From positions 1 to 64,000 of the forward strand of contig JADJYE010000018.1 in the NCBI GenBank assembly GCA_016719945.1: a DNA stretch of 64,000 nucleotides, in the 5' to 3' direction. The notes beneath the pieces are model-generated. The model ran no database searches, was not told where the DNA came from, and saw only the letters and a list, made by a program, of their open reading frames with translations. Positions 40,545-49,015 of this stretch are shown here, in pieces. Made by a program: the position numbers and the translations under genes. The stretch's first letter is position 1. The number at the start of each line of letters is the position of its first letter. Source of the stretch: Polyangiaceae bacterium. GTDB lineage: Bacteria > Myxococcota_A > Polyangia > Polyangiales > Polyangiaceae.

Positions 40545-40550
40545 CTCCTT
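40545..40550 (-). promoter_or_regulatory. Ribosome binding site of the amidotransferase
   Basis: AAGGAG on the minus strand, 8 nt before the ATG at 40536. It is one of the clearest ribosome binding sites in the window and fixes the N-terminal Cys. The rest of the 182-bp divergent region (40537-40718) shows no promoter I trust. Confidence 0.75.
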
Positions 40551-40718
40551 ACTCGAACCGTCTCGACGTTGGCGGTACCGTGATGGCTGGCCCGACGTCG
40601 CCCTCAAAGGTCCTCAAACGGCTCGCCCCGGTCGTTGGTGTCGCAACGAAACCCTCATCGACGCAGATCATTTCCGTTGCCCGCGGGCATCATAGTCGCC
40701 ACAAGCAGGAAAGACCGC

Positions 40719-42491
40719 ATGCACTCCCGACGCTCCCTCGCTTCGCTTCGCTCCCTCCCTTGGCCCCTGCTCGCCGCGCTCGTGCTCTCCGCTGCCTGCG
40801 GAGACGACGACCCGACCGGAGGTGGTGGCTCCGGGGGTAGCGGCGGGGACGGAGCAGGCGGTCAGGTGACCGGCGGCGGCGGCGAAGGCGCCACCGGCGG
40901 GGTCGGTGGAGCCGACAACGAGGACGACCAACTCCTCGCGCCGCCGCTCACCAACCCGATCGACGACATGAGCAACATCGACCTCGCGTACGCCTCGCTC
41001 TGGTTGATGGGGTACGAGCTGCTCGACCCGCCGGCTCAGACGTGCACCCAGTGCCACTCCCTCAACCGTGGCCTGATGAACCACTGGCGAGACCTCACCG
41101 ACACGGCGCGCGAGTCTTGCTTCGCCGACACATCGGTCCCGTCCGAGGGCGCGGCGCAGACGGTCCTGCAGTGCCTCAAGCTCGAGCCCGGGATCCCCGG
41201 CTCGCCGTACACCACCTCGAAGCTCGGCATCTACGCGGCCGCCGCCCACCTCGACTGGTTCACGTTCGTCTTCGACCGCGCGTACGAGGGTGACGGCTCG
41301 ACCGAGCACGCAGACTTCGAGGCGATGGTCGGTATGCCGAAGGAACAGCAGACCCCGTTCGTCCAAGAAGAGCTCGACATCGTCGCCGAGTGGTTCACGC
41401 GCGGCCTCCCGTTCATGGAAGATCTGCTCCCCGAGGAGCCGCCCGTCGACCCCTGCGTGACGACCATCACGGCGGCCGTCGCCACGCACATCAACGAGAT
41501 GAAGGTGAGCGGCTGGCGCGCGGTGAACTCCGAGGGCGGGCTGCTGATGCTCGGCTGCGCCGGCGCGCCCACGACGCTCGACTGCCTCGCGACCTACCCT
41601 CAGGCCGGCACGCAGCCCTACGGCGCCGGCTGGGAGTACATGCAGAACGCCAAGCTGCGCGTGCTCCGCACCAACTCTTACGCCTCGTCGTATTGGACGC
41701 GCAGCTCGGCCGACGGCCGCTTCGTCGGTCACGGTGGCGGCTCGGTCGGCGGCTCCACCATCGTAGACCTCGCGACCGACGTCGAGATCGGCGTCTCGGC
41801 GGCGTACGACCCGGGCTTCTTCCCGGACAACTCGGCGTTCATCTTCCAGGGCACCAACGACGGCACCGGGATCTGCATGCAGAGCCTGCTCAACTCGGAC
41901 CCCTCGCTGGTGAGCTTCAACGAGCCCGAGTGCAGCAGCGCCAGCCAGATTGGCCTCTATCAACACGTCGGCGCCGCGCTCGGCGGCGGTGACTACTGGG
42001 CCGTCGACGGCATGTTCGTGAGCGACGACGGCGGTCACTTCGCGACGCTCGACAACCCGCAGGCGTTCTTCGCGCAGAACACGCAGATCTCGCTCACCCC
42101 GATGATCAACGACGGCTCCGGGTTCACGCCGAAGACCGCGCTCGAGATCGGTCGCTACTGCATCGACGGCGGCAAGCCAGGGTTCTCGTACGACGAGCGC
42201 TGGGCCGTGCTGCACCGCTACGTCACCGGCGCCGACGCCATCGAGCTCGGGTTCACGGGCCCCAACGATCCCGCGTTCGCGGAGTACGCGAGCGAGGGCG
42301 CGGCGAACATCTACCTGCTCGATCTCCTCACCGGCCAGGTCACGCGAGTCACGCACATGCAGCCGGGCCAATACGCCCTGTTCCCGCACTTCCGCTCCGA
42401 CGGCTGGTTCTACTTCATGGTCCGGTCACCCGGGACCGGGCAGGAGCACATCGTGGCCAGCGACGCCGCCCTCATCGCCGAGAACCTTTGA
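40719..42491 (+). CDS. Monohaem c-type lipoprotein with propeller-like body
   Basis: A 590-aa lipoprotein. Signal peptide with lipobox LSAAC (Cys27), Gly-rich linker to about 65, then one c-haem site CTQCH (109-113) in a helical cytochrome-like domain. The second half (from about 270) is a TolB/WD-like propeller region (SSADGRFVGHGGG, DPGFFPDNSAFIFQG, HFRSDGWFYFMV). ATG 40719 is chosen for the signal peptide and an AGGA box 8 nt upstream. A possible role is electron transfer at the cell surface together with the next gene, translated from an overlapping TTG. The combination of a haem domain and a TolB-like propeller is unusual, and I do not recognise a named family. Confidence 0.75.
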   Translation: MHSRRSLASLRSLPWPLLAALVLSAACGDDDPTGGGGSGGSGGDGAGGQVTGGGGEGATGGVGGADNEDDQLLAPPLTNPIDDMSNIDLAYASLWLMGYELLDPPAQTCTQCHSLNRGLMNHWRDLTDTARESCFADTSVPSEGAAQTVLQCLKLEPGIPGSPYTTSKLGIYAAAAHLDWFTFVFDRAYEGDGSTEHADFEAMVGMPKEQQTPFVQEELDIVAEWFTRGLPFMEDLLPEEPPVDPCVTTITAAVATHINEMKVSGWRAVNSEGGLLMLGCAGAPTTLDCLATYPQAGTQPYGAGWEYMQNAKLRVLRTNSYASSYWTRSSADGRFVGHGGGSVGGSTIVDLATDVEIGVSAAYDPGFFPDNSAFIFQGTNDGTGICMQSLLNSDPSLVSFNEPECSSASQIGLYQHVGAALGGGDYWAVDGMFVSDDGGHFATLDNPQAFFAQNTQISLTPMINDGSGFTPKTALEIGRYCIDGGKPGFSYDERWAVLHRYVTGADAIELGFTGPNDPAFAEYASEGAANIYLLDLLTGQVTRVTHMQPGQYALFPHFRSDGWFYFMVRSPGTGQEHIVASDAALIAENL

Positions 42492-44143
42492 GGCACGCCG
42501 TCGCGGCCGCCCTCGCGCTCGTGGCCTGCGGATCGCCCGCCGATCCGCCGCCCGAGCCGGAGGTCTGCGACGAAGGGTCCCAGAGCGCGTCGCTGACGCC
42601 GGTCGATCGGAGGATCATCGGGGACGCAGCCGCGTACCCCGCCGACGGAGAGCTGCGCGCCCGAGACGCCCAGCTCGCCACCTCGCAGCGCGAGCGGCGA
42701 GAGGTGGCGTGGGCGACGGTCGCGAAGGTGCTCGACGGGATCCCCCTCGACGAGCCGTTGCCGAGCCTGCACGGAGCCGCCGAGCTGCCGCGCTTTTCGA
42801 CGTGGTACGACCTCGACGACGTCCGGCGGGTCTTCCACCGCGCCTATGGCGCGCTCACCACGGCAGAGAAGGAGGCGCGGACGCCGATCTCGCCGTCCGC
42901 GCTCGACCAGGCCTTCGGCTGGAACGTCACCTCGGTCGATGAGCTCCCCAACTGGCCTCGCGAGCGCTACCTGGCCTACGTCGACGCGATCGAGGACGCG
43001 TCCGAGGTTGCCGGTCTGGGCGGGCTCTCCCGGGTCGTCTACAGCCCGGCGGCCGCCCGCCACATGGTCGCGAGCTACCCAGACGTCCTCGCCTGCCGGG
43101 ACAGCGGTCCCCCGCCCGCCCAAGAAATCGGCCCGAGCGAAGAGGTCGAGCTGGCGCGGGTCCCGGTGGACGTCGAGAGCTGCTCGGCCACGGCCGTCGG
43201 CTCGTTCGCCGTGCTCGCCGACGAGACGCTCCGCGCCGTCCTGGAGGAGGGCGAAGGTGGCGTCCTCCGGGCGGTGGCCGGTGAGCAAAGTTGCCGGGCA
43301 GCGGCCGGAGAGGTCTGCGAGATCGAGGGCCCGGCGACGGTGATGGTCGCCGCGGAGGCGGGAGGCGAGCCGCTGTCGTCGGTCGTCGCGATCACCGTGG
43401 AGAGCCGCCATCCGAAGTGGGCCGGGTGCCTCGCCGCGCCGTTCCCGCTCGACGCGGCGATCGTCAAGGCGGACTACCGGCGAGCCGATCTCGAGCTTCA
43501 GCTCCCGGCGTATGCCACGACGGCGAGCGCCCTCACCGCTCGCCTCGCGGGCGACGCCTCCTGGGAGGTTCCTGACGCCATGGCCGACCCGAGCCCCGCG
43601 CAGATCCACACCCTCACGCTCCCGAATGGGCTCCACTTCCGGCTGGCGGGCCTCCACGTGATGACCAAGGAGCTCGACCATTGGGTCTGGATCACCCTCT
43701 GGTGGTCGCCCGAGCCCGACGACGACTTCGGCGCCGATCGCCCCGCGTCGATCGCGGCGCTCGGCGGACCCTGGGGTCACTACAAGATGTGCGTGGTGAC
43801 CGCGTTCGAGGAGGGCGATCGAGAGCCCGGCGGCGGGTTCGAGCAGACCCACCCGACGCTCGCGGCCGCGCTCGCGGCGGTCCACTCGGGACAGGGCGCG
43901 CCCACTTGGTGCTCGAACCCTTACCTCGAGGAGGGCCACGGCAACGCAGCGACCAACTGCATCGGGTGCCACCAGCACGGGGGGACCGGGCTGCCCTCGG
44001 AGCAGATCCTCACGTTCCCGGAGCGCGGGCGGACCTCGCTCCGCAACAACTTCCCGACCGACTACTCGTGGGCCATCGACGCAGGGGATCGGCTCGGTCA
44101 GCTCTTCGCCGACGAAGAGCTGTACTGGCTCGGCCCGCGCTGA
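42488..44143 (+). CDS. Monohaem c-type lipoprotein (coupled partner)
   Basis: A 551-aa lipoprotein (lipobox LALVAC, Cys14). It carries a single c-haem site CIGCH (491-495), followed by QHGG, close to the C-terminus, and aromatic-rich strands before it (HWVWITLWWSPEPDDDF). The start is TTG 42488, which overlaps the preceding stop as TTGA; no ATG or GTG start would keep the signal peptide. The 4-bp overlap implies both lipoproteins are made in step and may form one complex. I cannot assign an enzyme family. The pairing of a haem near the C-terminus with a large N-terminal domain resembles secreted oxidoreductases, but this is only inference. Confidence 0.7.
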   Translation: MRHAVAAALALVACGSPADPPPEPEVCDEGSQSASLTPVDRRIIGDAAAYPADGELRARDAQLATSQRERREVAWATVAKVLDGIPLDEPLPSLHGAAELPRFSTWYDLDDVRRVFHRAYGALTTAEKEARTPISPSALDQAFGWNVTSVDELPNWPRERYLAYVDAIEDASEVAGLGGLSRVVYSPAAARHMVASYPDVLACRDSGPPPAQEIGPSEEVELARVPVDVESCSATAVGSFAVLADETLRAVLEEGEGGVLRAVAGEQSCRAAAGEVCEIEGPATVMVAAEAGGEPLSSVVAITVESRHPKWAGCLAAPFPLDAAIVKADYRRADLELQLPAYATTASALTARLAGDASWEVPDAMADPSPAQIHTLTLPNGLHFRLAGLHVMTKELDHWVWITLWWSPEPDDDFGADRPASIAALGGPWGHYKMCVVTAFEEGDREPGGGFEQTHPTLAAALAAVHSGQGAPTWCSNPYLEEGHGNAATNCIGCHQHGGTGLPSEQILTFPERGRTSLRNNFPTDYSWAIDAGDRLGQLFADEELYWLGPR

Positions 44144-44207
44144 CCACCCAGGGGTTTGCCCGACTTCCCAGACCGCCCAGCCGCGATCTGCGCTACACGA
44201 CAGCTCA

Positions 44208-45011
44208 ATGGGTCTGTTCGACGTCCACGCGCACCTGACGCACCCAAAGCTCGCCGATCGCGTCGACGAGCTCCTCGAGAGAGCGCGCGCGAAGGGCGTG
44301 ACGTCGATCTTGTGCAATGGCCTCAACCCCTCCGACAACGAAGCGGTCCGCGCGCTGGCCGCGCGCGCGCCGATCGTGAAGCCTTGCTTCGGCCTCTACC
44401 CCGTCGACGCCGTCCTCGTCGAGATGGAGAGGCTAGGCGTCGACTACCCGCGAGACTCGCCGCCGATCTCCGGTGACGAGGGCGTCGCGTGGGTGCGCGA
44501 GCACGTGAGCGACGCCTTCGCGGTGGGCGAGATCGGCCTCGATGGCTATTGGGTTCCGGAGGCCCTGTGGGGCGAGCAAGAGCGAGTCTTCCGTGCGCTC
44601 GTGGAGATCGCCCTGGAGGCCGACAAGCCCATCATCATCCACACCCGCAAGCGAGAGCGGCGCGCCCTGGAGATCCTCGATGAGCTCGGCGCTCGGCGCG
44701 TCGATTGGCACTGCTTCGGGGGGAAGGTCAACCTCGCGCGCCAGATCGCGGAGCGCGGCCATTACCTCTCCATTCCAGCGAACGCGCGGCGTCACGAGGC
44801 CTTCACGCGCATGCTCGAGACGCTCCCCCGGGACAAGATCCTCCTCGAGACCGACTGCCCTTACCTTGGGCCCGAGCCCGGCGTCGACAACGAGCCCGCG
44901 AACGTGGGCCGCACGCTGGCGTACGCCGCAGAGCTGTGGAAGGAGCCAGAGGCCGCGGTGCTCGGGCGGCTCAGCGAGAACTTCGAAGCCCTGTTCGGCG
45001 TCGCGCCCTGA
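44208..45011 (+). CDS. TatD family metal-dependent hydrolase
   Basis: A 267-aa TIM-barrel hydrolase. DVHAHL at the N-terminus (His7, His9), GEIGLD, IIIHTRK, DWHCFGG and LLETDCPYL supply the metal-binding and catalytic residues of TatD-type nucleases. Family members are 3'-5' DNases acting in DNA repair or degradation. Length is typical. The gene is separated by 64 bp from the haem lipoprotein gene, so co-transcription is possible. Its TGA stop directly abuts the stop of the convergent cytochrome gene (45011 against 45012), leaving no room for an intergenic terminator. Confidence 0.9.
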   Translation: MGLFDVHAHLTHPKLADRVDELLERARAKGVTSILCNGLNPSDNEAVRALAARAPIVKPCFGLYPVDAVLVEMERLGVDYPRDSPPISGDEGVAWVREHVSDAFAVGEIGLDGYWVPEALWGEQERVFRALVEIALEADKPIIIHTRKRERRALEILDELGARRVDWHCFGGKVNLARQIAERGHYLSIPANARRHEAFTRMLETLPRDKILLETDCPYLGPEPGVDNEPANVGRTLAYAAELWKEPEAAVLGRLSENFEALFGVAP

Positions 45012-46199
45012 CTACGGACCGGCGCAGTCGAGCCGAACCGAGATGGGCGCGGGGCGAAGCGCGTGCGCCTTCGGAAGCCCGTCGAAGACCGAGACGCCGA
45101 GGGTGACTCCACCGCTCGGATCGCGAGCCGGGGGGAGCGGCACGGTCAGCTTCGCTCGCCAGCCAGTGGGCTCCCGCGTGAGGGTGCCGCTGGCGCGCCC
45201 GGCGGCGCTGCTGAGCTCGGCGATCCCCGCCTCGGTCACCCGCAGCTCGCGCGCGCGCGCGACGTCGACGACGAACAGGGACGCCGCCTCGCCGGGCGAC
45301 ATCCGGTGCGGTGTGGCATCGCCGAGGTGGCAGGTGTCGACGCAACCCAACCGGGCGAAATGGGGAACGTCGACCTCGGCGAGGGTCATGAGGTCGACGC
45401 GATCGCCGGGGTCGTCGGTCGGGTCGTCCCACGCGAGCTCCAGCGCGAGCGTCCCCTCGTAGGTGACCGCACCCAGGCGCATGCGGGTCTTTCCGTCGAG
45501 GAAGCGCTCGCGATCCGAGGAGCGGAGATCGAAGGTCACGGGCTCGAGGCGAGAGAGCGCCGCGTCGGCCTCCTTCGCGGTGATCACCCTCGCCGCGCAC
45601 AGCTGGGCGGCGCCCAGGCCGAGCGGGCGCACGCCTTCGCCGACCGACGCCGCCGGCCCCGCGGATGCGGCGGCGCCCGGCGCGGACGGCATGAAGCCCC
45701 CCCACGCGTCCTCGTGGCACTGCACGCACGGGCTCGTCTCGATCGGCCAGCTCCTCGCCAGGAGGGGGCGTCGTCCGTCGACGACGTCGTGGCAGGTCTC
45801 ACAGCCCACGCTCGCCGCCGCGTGCTCCTCGAGGGAGACGCTTCCATGGCGACCCTCCGTGCCCTCGTGGCAGGCAGCGCACGGCGCGCCGGGGAGGTGG
45901 CCGGGGGTGGGTCCGCTGGCGTCGGTCGCGGCGACCCTCGGCCCTGCAGCGACGATGGCGCCGCCAGCGGCGGCGGCGAGGAAGGGGGCGAGCGCCCGCA
46001 CGAAGCGTGGCCGCGCCTCGTAGTCGGTGACGACCACGAAGAGCCCCGTCGCCGCGTGGACCACGCCCGACACGACGATGGCGAGCAGCAGGGTGACGTG
46101 GTGGCTCGCGGGAGAGGCGCCATCGACCCAATGGACGTGAACGATGAACGCCGCCATGAACACGATCGCGCTGAGCCGCTGCGCCCAGGCGAGCCTCAT
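45012..46199 (-). CDS. Anchor-like membrane domain fused to multihaem cytochrome c
   Basis: A 395-aa protein in the succinate dehydrogenase operon. Residues 1-90 have about three membrane helices with His residues in places that suit haem b ligands (VHVHW, SGVVHAATG), like an SdhD-type anchor. Then come c-haem motifs CAACH (107-111), CETCH (133-137), CVQCH (158-162) and the longer CxxxCH form CVDTCH (286-291). The C-terminal part (about 195-395) looks like an ethylbenzene-dehydrogenase-type haem domain (LGAVTYEGTLALELAWDDP; inference). ATG 46199 overlaps the sdhC stop by 4 bp; the frame is open upstream but overlaps sdhC. It may carry electrons between the quinone site and periplasmic partners. 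Confidence 0.75.
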   Translation of the reverse strand: MRLAWAQRLSAIVFMAAFIVHVHWVDGASPASHHVTLLLAIVVSGVVHAATGLFVVVTDYEARPRFVRALAPFLAAAAGGAIVAAGPRVAATDASGPTPGHLPGAPCAACHEGTEGRHGSVSLEEHAAASVGCETCHDVVDGRRPLLARSWPIETSPCVQCHEDAWGGFMPSAPGAAASAGPAASVGEGVRPLGLGAAQLCAARVITAKEADAALSRLEPVTFDLRSSDRERFLDGKTRMRLGAVTYEGTLALELAWDDPTDDPGDRVDLMTLAEVDVPHFARLGCVDTCHLGDATPHRMSPGEAASLFVVDVARARELRVTEAGIAELSSAAGRASGTLTREPTGWRAKLTVPLPPARDPSGGVTLGVSVFDGLPKAHALRPAPISVRLDCAGP

Positions 46200-46534
46200 G
46201 GCCACCCATAGAGGGACGGTAGGTGCGCGAGGGCAGCCGCCGCTGACAGCGCGACAGAGAGCACGAAGGCGAGGGTGTGGTGCCTGGCCGGCGCCAGACG
46301 CTCGAGCGCCCACTGCGCGAGCCCGCTGCACGCGTGATACGTCAAGAGGGCGACGAGCGTGAGCTCGAGCGCCCGACCCGCCCAGCCCGCGCTTCGGCCC
46401 ACGTCCCCGAGCCAGATGCCGCGCCCCTCGCGGGCGAGCAGCACGAGATACGCGGCGAAGAACGCGACCAACACCAGCCCGCTCGCGCGTCGCAGGTAGA
46501 AGTCTGCGCGCCCAATTCGAAGGGGCGGCCTCAT
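46196..46534 (-). CDS. sdhC: Succinate dehydrogenase/fumarate reductase cytochrome b-type anchor
   Basis: A 112-aa membrane protein with three predicted helices (LVLVAFFAAYLVLLA, LTLVALLTYHACSGLAQWAL, FVLSVALSAAAALAHL). RRASGL near the start and TYHACSG are typical of SdhC-type anchors, with His73 a likely haem b ligand. ATG 46534 is set by overlap with the sdhB stop (ATGA); longer upstream frames are read-through of sdhB in another frame. Overlap with both neighbours shows tight operon coupling. The anchor role is inferred from size, position and helices. Confidence 0.75.
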   Translation of the reverse strand: MRPPLRIGRADFYLRRASGLVLVAFFAAYLVLLAREGRGIWLGDVGRSAGWAGRALELTLVALLTYHACSGLAQWALERLAPARHHTLAFVLSVALSAAAALAHLPSLYGWP

Positions 46535-47256
46535 CGCTCGCCCGCGCCTCTCGCGATGCGCAGGGAGGCGATCGCCTGGGCAGGGTCGAGTCCTCGAGGG
46601 CAGGAGGCGGTGCACTCCAGCGCGCCGCGACACCGATACGCGCCCAGGGGTCCGTGGGCGAGCGCGAGGCGCCCGCGCGGGTCTTCGTCGCGTGGGTCCC
46701 GAAGGCGACCGTACAGCTTCAGCATCGCTGCAGGCCCGGCGAAGGCGCCGCGCGCGGTCGTGACGGGGCACGCGGACGCGCAGATCCCGCACAGGATGCA
46801 GGCGTCCGCGCCCTGCATCGTGTGCAGCTGCTCAGGGGTCATCGGCAGCTCGCTCGCCGGTGTGGATTCGGGAGTCACATCTGCCGCGCGGGCGAGCCAA
46901 GGCCTCACCTCACGAAGAGCCGTGAAGAACCGGGAGCGGTCGACGACGAGATCACGCAGGACCGGCAGGCCGGCGAGCGGCTGAACTTCGACGCGCTGGT
47001 GTCCGCTGCACACCGACCCCAGGGTCGTCATACACGAGAGCACGCCGCGACCATTGACCTGGACAGAGCACTCGCCGCAGGCGCCATGGCGGCACGCGGC
47101 CCGGTACGCCAGCCCAAGAGAGTCGCCCCCCCGCTCGCGGAGGCGCTCGAGGGCGTCGAGCACGGTCGCCGAGGGCGCGAGCTCGACCTCGCCCCACACC
47201 CAGCGAGCGCGCTCGTGAGGCTCCTGGCGAAGGACGCGCAGCAGGTACCGGGTCAC
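46531..47256 (-). CDS. sdhB: Succinate dehydrogenase/fumarate reductase iron-sulfur subunit
   Basis: A 241-aa electron-transfer subunit that passes electrons from the flavoprotein to the membrane anchor. [2Fe-2S] Cys at 55, 60, 63 and 75 (CRHGACGEC, LSC); [4Fe-4S] Cys in CILCGICASACP (153-163); [3Fe-4S] Cys 209, 215 and 219 (CRGALECTASCP). The usual three-cluster set is complete. The start is GTG 47256, overlapping the sdhA stop as GTGA. Confidence 0.92.
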   Translation of the reverse strand: MTRYLLRVLRQEPHERARWVWGEVELAPSATVLDALERLRERGGDSLGLAYRAACRHGACGECSVQVNGRGVLSCMTTLGSVCSGHQRVEVQPLAGLPVLRDLVVDRSRFFTALREVRPWLARAADVTPESTPASELPMTPEQLHTMQGADACILCGICASACPVTTARGAFAGPAAMLKLYGRLRDPRDEDPRGRLALAHGPLGAYRCRGALECTASCPRGLDPAQAIASLRIARGAGER

Positions 47257-48974
47257 GCCTGCACCTCGCCTCGCCCCCGAACGTCGCGCCAACCGAGCTT
47301 CGGCTCACCGTCGGGGCCGAGCGCCGCGGTCGAGTGGCGCCGGAACCGGGAGTCGTCGCGCTGCGGGTGATCCCGACGCACGTGCGCCCCACGAGACTCC
47401 TCGCGCGCGAGCGCGCCGCGGAGGGTGAGCCCCGCGACCAGCAGCAAGCTCTCGGCCTCGAACGTGGCCGCCAGCTCGTAGTTGAAGGCGCGAGCCGCGT
47501 CGCGGCAGCCCACGGCGCGGAGCGCCTCCGACAGCGCGGCGACCTCGGCGAGCCCCGCCTCGAGCCCGTCTCGGTCGCGCGTCACCCCGCAGCGCCGAGT
47601 CATCACCTCGCCGAGCGAGCGCAGCACGGCGAAGACCGAGCGCTCACCCCGAGCCGCCGCGCCCCTGCGTGCGGCCATCGTCGCCTCGAGCTTCTGGAGG
47701 GCCGCGTCGCGTTCGTCCGCGCCGGTCCTCGCTCTGTTCATCGCCGCGGCGGCGACGGCGCGACCGGCGCGCCGGCCGATGACGCTCGCCTCGAGCAGGC
47801 TGTTCGCGCCGAGGCGGTTCGCGCCGTGCACGCCGACGCAGGTGCACTCACCCGCGGCGAAGAGGCCCTCGATCGGCTCCGAGCTCGGCGATAGCACGCG
47901 CCCTTCGAGGTCGATCGCGATGCCGCCCATTGCATAGTGGGCCGTAGGCCGAATGGGCACCAGGTCCTGTGCGAGGTCGATCCCTGCGAGCCGCTCGACG
48001 AGGCGTCGAACCTCCGGGAGCCTCTCCTGGATCTTGGCTGCGCCCAGGTGGCGAAGGTCCAGGTGCAGCGCCTCTTTCTGGTCGCCGACCCCGCGTCCCT
48101 CCTCGATCTCGGTCTGCTCGGCCCGCGTCACGACGTCCCGAGAGGCGAGCTCCTTGGCGGGCGAATAGCGCCCCATGAAGCGCTCCCCCTCGGCGTTGAT
48201 GAGCCAGCCGCCTTCGCCGCGGCACGCCTCGCTCAGCAAGATGCCCTGTGGATACAGCCCCGTGGGGTGGAACTGGAGCAGCTCCAAGTCGAGGATGGCT
48301 GCGCCCGCACGGTACGCGAGGGCGACTCCGTCTCCGGTGTTGGTCAGGGTGTTGGTGTGCACCGACCACGCTCGCGCGTGCCCGCCCGTCGCGAGCACGA
48401 CGGCGCGAGCGCCGAGCGCCACGGCGCGGCCGGTCGCGAGGTCGATGCCCGCCAGCCCGTTGCACGCGCCGCCGTCCATCGCGAGCGCAGTGACGAACAG
48501 CTCCTCGTAGAAGCGGACCCCGCGGGCGAGCGCCTGCTCATACAGCGTGTGCAGGAGCGCCTGCCCGGTGCGGTCGGCGGCGTAGACCGCGCGCGGCGCC
48601 GAGTGCCCGCCGAAGGGACGCTGCGCGATGCGACCGTCGGGCAGCCGGCTGAAGCAGCAACCCATGCGCTCGTAGGCGAGGACGAGGTCGCGTGCCTCGC
48701 GGCAGACGATCTCGACGGCGTCCTCGTCGGCGAGCCCAGCGGCTGCGGCGATCGTGTCCTTCGCGTGCGCCTGCCAGTCGTCAGCCACCCCGCCGGGCCC
48801 TGCGACGTTGCCGAGCGCGGCGGCGATGCCGCCCTGAGCCGCCACGCTGTGGGAGCGCAGCGGGTGGACCTTGGTGACGACCGCGACGTCCTCGAGCCCG
48901 GCGTCGCGGGCTGCGATCGCGGCCCAAGCGCCCGCGACCCCGAAGCCGACGATGAGGACGTCGTGACGGCCCAT
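47253..48974 (-). CDS. sdhA: Succinate dehydrogenase/fumarate reductase flavoprotein subunit
   Basis: A 573-aa flavoprotein oxidising succinate to fumarate (or the reverse). N-terminal FAD-binding VLIVGFGVAGAWAA; SHSVAAQGGI holds the His that binds FAD covalently in this family; FHPTG and the RGAHVRRDHPQRDD segment are substrate-binding and catalytic regions. Length matches the family. First gene of the operon sdhA-sdhB-sdhC-multihaem cytochrome. The kinase gene ends only 41 bp upstream, so read-through from it is possible. Confidence 0.93.
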   Translation of the reverse strand: MGRHDVLIVGFGVAGAWAAIAARDAGLEDVAVVTKVHPLRSHSVAAQGGIAAALGNVAGPGGVADDWQAHAKDTIAAAAGLADEDAVEIVCREARDLVLAYERMGCCFSRLPDGRIAQRPFGGHSAPRAVYAADRTGQALLHTLYEQALARGVRFYEELFVTALAMDGGACNGLAGIDLATGRAVALGARAVVLATGGHARAWSVHTNTLTNTGDGVALAYRAGAAILDLELLQFHPTGLYPQGILLSEACRGEGGWLINAEGERFMGRYSPAKELASRDVVTRAEQTEIEEGRGVGDQKEALHLDLRHLGAAKIQERLPEVRRLVERLAGIDLAQDLVPIRPTAHYAMGGIAIDLEGRVLSPSSEPIEGLFAAGECTCVGVHGANRLGANSLLEASVIGRRAGRAVAAAAMNRARTGADERDAALQKLEATMAARRGAAARGERSVFAVLRSLGEVMTRRCGVTRDRDGLEAGLAEVAALSEALRAVGCRDAARAFNYELAATFEAESLLLVAGLTLRGALAREESRGAHVRRDHPQRDDSRFRRHSTAALGPDGEPKLGWRDVRGRGEVQA

Positions 48975-49015
48975 TTCGCGGGCACCCTACCACGGGCGCA
49001 GCGGCGTCGCGCGCA

